The translations under genes and the position numbers were made by a program. The notes beneath the pieces are model-generated. The model searched no databases, was not told the origin of the DNA, and worked only from the letters and a program-made list of their open reading frames with translations. Positions 60,545-64,000 of a DNA stretch of 64,000 nt are shown piece after piece. This DNA is from Algoriphagus sp. (GTDB lineage: Bacteria; Bacteroidota; Bacteroidia; Cytophagales; Cyclobacteriaceae). The DNA lies in the NCBI GenBank assembly GCA_029945945.1, contig JAQSDM010000012.1, positions 553,141 through 617,140 on the forward strand, written 5' to 3'. Position 1 is the stretch's first letter. Each line of letters begins with the position of its first letter.

Positions 60545-62350
60545 ATGTACAACATAGAAGAACTCAGAATCAGGCTTTTATCTGAACTGAAGGAGATCGC
60601 TGAGGAGCTGGGTGTCAAAAACCATAAGTCTCTCAAAAAAGACGAACTCGTCTACGCGATTCTTGACTTGCAGGCCATTACCCCCGAGCAAGCTTTACCA
60701 AAGAAAAAGCCTTCCATTGCAGAAGTTCAGGAACCAACTCCTGAAAAATCTCCGGAAATCCCCCAAATCACCTCTGAAACCCCCAAAGAGGAGCCGGAAT
60801 TTAAGCCTAAATTCAAAAGACAAAACGTAACTGAAATCCCTGTTGTGGCTGAGGCTACTCCTGCTCCGGCAGAAACAGTTTCTTCAGATGAACCAAAACT
60901 CTACGTTCCAAAACCAGAGTGGAAGGCAAAAAGAGAACCTCGTCCGGAAAGACCTGAAAAAGCTGAAAGCGCTGAAAAAACTTTAAATCAGCCGATTGCA
61001 GAAGGTGAAGAGCCAAAAACTTTCAGGCCAAGAAAAAAAGTATTTGAAGAAGTCAGCCCGGTTGAAAGTCCAAAAGCTGAATCCCCTTATGAAAACCAAC
61101 CTCAGATCCGACCCGAATCTGAGATTGAACTTCCAAAAAGGAGAAACTTCAAGACTCAGGATGAAGTAATGATGCCTGCAGCTGAAACCGTTTCAAATCC
61201 AAACAGAAGAAAGCCATTCGTTAGCCCTCGTGAATTTGACGGTGTCATTGACAATGAAGGTGTATTGGAGATGATGCAGGAAGGATATGGTTTCCTTCGT
61301 TCCTTAGATTACAATTATCTGGCGTCTCCTGACGATATCTATGTATCGCCTTCTCAGGTAAAACTTTTCGGACTCAAAACCGGTGATCATATAAAAGGCT
61401 CTATCCGCCCTCCAAAAGAAGGTGAGAAATATTTTGCCCTTCTGAAAATCGCAACGGTAAACGGAAAAACTACTGAAGAAATCAGAGATCGGGTTCCGTT
61501 TGAATACCTGACCCCTCTTTTCCCGGAAGAAAGATTAAACCTTTCTACCACGCACGATCGCTACTCTACCCGTATCCTGGATCTTTTTGCTCCAATCGGA
61601 AAAGGCCAGCGAGGTATGATCGTAGCACAACCTAAGACCGGTAAAACTGTTTTATTACAGCAGATTGCAAATGCGATCACAAAAAACCATCCTGAAGTTC
61701 ATTTGATGATTCTTCTGATCGACGAAAGACCGGAAGAAGTAACAGATATGGCTCGATCAGTGAATGCTGAAGTAATCTCCTCGACCTTCGATGAACAGGC
61801 GGAGCGCCACGTGAAAGTAGCCAATATCGTACTTGAAAAAGCAAAAAGAATGGTGGAAGTTGGACACGATGTAGTGATCCTGCTTGACTCTATCACCCGT
61901 CTTGCCCGTGCACATAATACGGTTGTGCCGAGCTCAGGAAAGATCCTTTCCGGTGGTGTGGATGCGAATGCACTTCACAAGCCCAAGAGATTTTTCGGAG
62001 CTGCCCGAAATGTTGAAAACGGAGGTTCTCTGACTATCATCGCCACTGCCCTGGTAGAAACAGGCTCTAAAATGGATGAGGTAATCTTCGAAGAATTCAA
62101 AGGAACCGGTAACATGGAACTGGCACTGGATCGCAAGCTTGCCAACAGAAGAATTTATCCTGCTATTGATGTGCTGGGTTCAGGTACTCGTCGTGAAGAC
62201 TTGTTGATGGACAAAGAAGAGATGCAGAGAGTATGGATCCTGCGAAAACTGATGAGCGACATGAACTCTCAGGAGTCAATGGAATTCCTCCTCAACAGAA
62301 TGAAAGGAACTCGCGACAACGCAGAATTCCTGATCAGCATGAACGGGTAA
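60545..62350 (+). CDS. rho: Transcription termination factor Rho
   Basis: A protein of 601 residues from the ATG at 60545 ([11 protein letters not shown]); the frame extends upstream to 60476 but lacks family similarity there. The N-terminal Rho_N helix domain (residues 1-45) is followed by a long Pro/Glu/Lys linker (about 50-235) absent in E. coli Rho. The cold-shock RNA-binding domain ([20 protein letters not shown]) follows, then the hexameric ATPase with Walker [11 protein letters not shown] near residue 364, [13 protein letters not shown] and [14 protein letters not shown]. It terminates transcription at rut sites. It is monocistronic with a strong terminator. Confidence 0.96.
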   Translation: MYNIEELRIRLLSELKEIAEELGVKNHKSLKKDELVYAILDLQAITPEQALPKKKPSIAEVQEPTPEKSPEIPQITSETPKEEPEFKPKFKRQNVTEIPVVAEATPAPAETVSSDEPKLYVPKPEWKAKREPRPERPEKAESAEKTLNQPIAEGEEPKTFRPRKKVFEEVSPVESPKAESPYENQPQIRPESEIELPKRRNFKTQDEVMMPAAETVSNPNRRKPFVSPREFDGVIDNEGVLEMMQEGYGFLRSLDYNYLASPDDIYVSPSQVKLFGLKTGDHIKGSIRPPKEGEKYFALLKIATVNGKTTEEIRDRVPFEYLTPLFPEERLNLSTTHDRYSTRILDLFAPIGKGQRGMIVAQPKTGKTVLLQQIANAITKNHPEVHLMILLIDERPEEVTDMARSVNAEVISSTFDEQAERHVKVANIVLEKAKRMVEVGHDVVILLDSITRLARAHNTVVPSSGKILSGGVDANALHKPKRFFGAARNVENGGSLTIIATALVETGSKMDEVIFEEFKGTGNMELALDRKLANRRIYPAIDVLGSGTRREDLLMDKEEMQRVWILRKLMSDMNSQESMEFLLNRMKGTRDNAEFLISMNG

Positions 62351-62371
62351 ATTTCTTTTAAACCAAATTGG

Positions 62372-62404
62372 AAGCCTCTGAGGAAACTCGGAGGCTTTTT
62401 TTTT
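62372..62404 (+). terminator. rho gene terminator
   Basis: Stem AAGCCTC / GAGGCTT with a partly paired 12-nt loop, followed by a long T run. It lies 21 nt after the rho stop codon. Confidence 0.9.
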
Positions 62405-63019
62405 GTCTCAAAATTTTAGAATCACTTGACGCTATTTAAGAAAAAGTAACTCCATTGTGTTTTGCAAATCAACCCAACATAGACTCCATTTTAAACACCT
62501 TTTTATTTTTGATTTGACCGGGAATTATTTCATTTTTTTCATTTAAATGAAATGATACCCTTATTGATTTGATGACTTTAAATACAAATGGAATCCCTTC
62601 CATAAGGAAGAATCAATACGACTTATTGGCTTGGAACATGATTCTCTTTAAGTCAACTTTCTGATCACTTCAGTAAAGTAACGCGGACCTTAAAAATTCG
62701 AAATGATTTTTGTCAATATATTATTTGTTTTTTATTGAATAAAATATAATTTAGAAGCCATTTTGACGTGTATAAACGAATAATATTCGTTCAGAAGCTC
62801 TAATCTGTTTTATATATACTAAAAAATGCTAAACATAGATTATTATATAATAAGTATCTAAAGTAATTAACACGATTAACCTTAAAATCATCAAACATTA
62901 ATCAATCATATCTTAATTAATTATTAATTATTTGGCCTCTTTTTTTAAAAACTCATCTATATATAAAATGAGTTTTTCTATAAACAAAAAGCATTTAATT
63001 GAATTAAAGTGAAAATCAC
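62405..63019. other. AT-rich spacer with three palindromes before the adhesin locus
   Basis: About 615 bp with no plausible gene and a markedly higher A+T content than the flanks. It contains a perfect 16-bp palindrome TTTCATTTAAATGAAA (62537-62552), a 7-bp-arm inverted repeat AACGAAT-AAT-ATTCGTT (62775-62791) and a 10-bp-arm hairpin AAAAACTCAT / ATGAGTTTTT (62947-62977) with an 11-nt loop. No TAnnTTTG element was found close to the following start. Confidence 0.65.
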
Positions 63020-63021
63020 TT
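63007..63021 (+). promoter_or_regulatory. Small inverted repeat overlapping the start of the small secreted protein
   Basis: AAGTGA-AAA-TCACTT covers the first two bases of the TTG start codon at 63020. It could act on initiation or as a small operator. The 3-nt loop and 6-bp arms make it a weak case. Confidence 0.3.
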
Positions 63022-63253
63022 GAAACTTTTTTCCCAGATAGCGCCCATTTTCATTTTCCTGATTTTTTTGGGGGAACACGGGTATGGTCAAACATTCAAT
63101 TTGGGAAAATTAAAATCATTAGAAAGAACGTCCTCTGTAAAATTTCCCAACTCAAACGATGAAAACGAATCAGGTTTCGAAATAGTAAGCTCCGTGAAAG
63201 GAGGTTGGCACTTTGAAAAAGAAGCTGAACATCAAATCATTGGATTTATATGA
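63020..63253 (+). CDS. Small secreted protein coupled to the adhesin gene
   Basis: A protein of 77 residues starting at TTG, with a signal peptide ([20 protein letters not shown] ending GYGQ), then a short mature part ([37 protein letters not shown]) without recognisable domain. Its TGA overlaps the ATG of the next gene (ATGA at 63250-63253), implying translational coupling. It may be an accessory to the adhesin or simply a cistron that sets adhesin expression. I do not recognise a family. A sequencing or assembly frame error joining it to the adhesin is possible but not required. Confidence 0.55.
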   Translation: MKLFSQIAPIFIFLIFLGEHGYGQTFNLGKLKSLERTSSVKFPNSNDENESGFEIVSSVKGGWHFEKEAEHQIIGFI

Positions 63254-64000
63254 GCTTAAAGAACATTTTAAGTCGTATCCTCCTGATATCCGTTCTTGTC
63301 CTCGGACTGACGGGGGTTTCTTTGTATTCAATTGCTGCGTTGGTAAAGTTACCGGTCTTTAGCCCATTTGAGATATTTACTAATTCAATCCAAACACCTG
63401 AAAAATCCATACACCCTGAAGAAATTAGCGAATCTTCAACCGAGGAAAAAGGAGCAAACTTTAGGGAAACGCAGGTTTTTACTTGTTCGATTACACTTAC
63501 TTCCTCAGCAGGAACTAACGCTCAATCTCTCTGTATAAATGTTGGTATTACTTCAATTACCTATTCAATTCCAGGAGCATTAACTATTTCTGTTACTTCT
63601 TTACCAGCAGGAGTAACTAGTGCTTATGATTCCGGTTCAGGAATCCTGACAATAAGTGGAACTCCTACAGTTGATGGATCCTTCAATTATAGTATAGTAC
63701 CTACCGGGGGAACTTGTGATGGAACAGAAGTTCCTGTAACTGGCACTATTTCCGTCAGCCCTGATAATACCGTCACCTCTGCTCCGGTGATCAGTCCTGT
63801 TTGTATCAATACTGCTTTAACCAGCTTTACCCATACCACGACAGGAGCTACCGGAATCGGAGTAGCAACAGGTTTACCTGCAGGTGTGACAGCAGCTTGG
63901 GCAGGAAATACGATTACCATCTCCGGTACGCCAACTGCTTCAGGAACTTTCAATTATTCAATCCCTTTGACGGGAGGTTGCGGAGCGGTCAGTGCAACAG
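63250..64000 (+). CDS. Large repeat-rich surface adhesin (partial, runs off the right edge)
   Basis: An open frame of 250 codons with no stop reaching the window end. After one N-terminal hydrophobic segment ([20 protein letters not shown]) and an acidic linker comes a Gly/Thr/Ser-rich repeat region. Two copies are visible with a period of about 90 residues, marked by the same elements: CIN, then SLPAGVTSA or GLPAGVTAA, then ISGTPT, then FNYSI and a GG-Cys motif. This is the composition of T9SS-exported gliding or adhesion proteins of Bacteroidota. Its C-terminal sorting domain, if any, lies outside the window. The start is coupled to the preceding small gene. Confidence 0.72.
   Translation, partial: MSLKNILSRILLISVLVLGLTGVSLYSIAALVKLPVFSPFEIFTNSIQTPEKSIHPEEISESSTEEKGANFRETQVFTCSITLTSSAGTNAQSLCINVGITSITYSIPGALTISVTSLPAGVTSAYDSGSGILTISGTPTVDGSFNYSIVPTGGTCDGTEVPVTGTISVSPDNTVTSAPVISPVCINTALTSFTHTTTGATGIGVATGLPAGVTAAWAGNTITISGTPTASGTFNYSIPLTGGCGAVSAT

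Noticed and set aside
1..64000. tRNA, rRNA, CRISPR, insertion sequences and prophage
   Set aside because: Intergenic spacers were read for cloverleaf arms, regular spaced repeats and transposase or integrase motifs; none was seen. Small RNAs without sequence signatures cannot be excluded.

Overview
The window is one continuous stretch of a Bacteroidota chromosome, most likely from the Cytophagales / Cyclobacteriaceae side (inference). Supporting signs are the recurrent TAnnTTTG minus-7 promoter element, the absence of Shine-Dalgarno-led starts, many TTG starts, an orphan NqrF, paired OmpH/Skp genes behind a BamA gene, an oversized NusB, a Rho with a long linker, and a Gly/Thr-rich repeat adhesin at the right edge. 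Base composition is moderately AT-rich. I see no tRNA, rRNA, CRISPR array, transposase or phage gene, so most of the window is ordinary core genome.

Layout. 0-6 kb: the front of an Omp85-type outer-membrane protein (minus strand), then hemW, a DciA-like gene and a three-gene partner-switching module (SpoIIE phosphatase, STAS antagonist, HATPase switch kinase). 6-12.9 kb: two periplasmic parvulin isomerases, a coiled-coil protein, an MDR-type ABC exporter and leucine dehydrogenase. 13-17 kb: a housekeeping run, nusB - ytxH-like - DUF1573 - yajC - ybbR-like - coaE. 17-24.6 kb: bestrophin, serS, a lipoprotein, a 2-oxoglutarate oxygenase, chrA, a CBS protein and NAD kinase. 24.6-30.5 kb: the envelope-biogenesis run DUF6089-like - uppS - bamA - ompH - ompH, followed by thioredoxin. 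30.5-36 kb (minus): an RluB-type pseudouridine synthase with a repetitive tail, then a tightly packed operon read right to left: arginase-fold protein, cytochrome b5 domain, MurNAc/GlcNAc kinase, two tiny paralogous ORFs, murQ. 36-41 kb: nqrF, accD, a bacterial homologue of the eukaryotic N-terminal glutamine amidohydrolase NTAQ1, and CstA. 41-46 kb (minus): DUF3179, a vanadium-haloperoxidase-like lipoprotein, a beta-barrel and small membrane proteins. 46-50.7 kb (minus): the rimP-nusA-infB operon. 51-56.5 kb: mreB-mreC-mreD-PBP2-rodA. 56.5-62.4 kb: an HD protein, unknown proteins, ferredoxin-tdk-recO, and rho. 62.4-64 kb: a very AT-rich spacer with palindromes, then a coupled small secreted protein and the start of a large repeat adhesin.

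How the genes work together. Envelope construction dominates: BamA, Skp and SurA-like chaperones, undecaprenyl diphosphate synthesis, the Mre/Rod elongasome, peptidoglycan recycling (kinase plus MurQ) and surface adhesion. Transcription and translation factors (NusA, NusB, Rho, IF-2, RimP) and cofactor enzymes (CoaE, NadK) fill the rest.

The most unusual items are: two coupled micro-ORFs sitting in a 66-bp imperfect duplication between the amino-sugar kinase and murQ; the NTAQ1 homologue with its catalytic triad conserved; the arginase-fold protein with altered metal ligands; a perfect 14-bp palindrome at the accD promoter; and the small-protein / adhesin pair at the right edge. All calls were made by reading the sequence; no database search was run.
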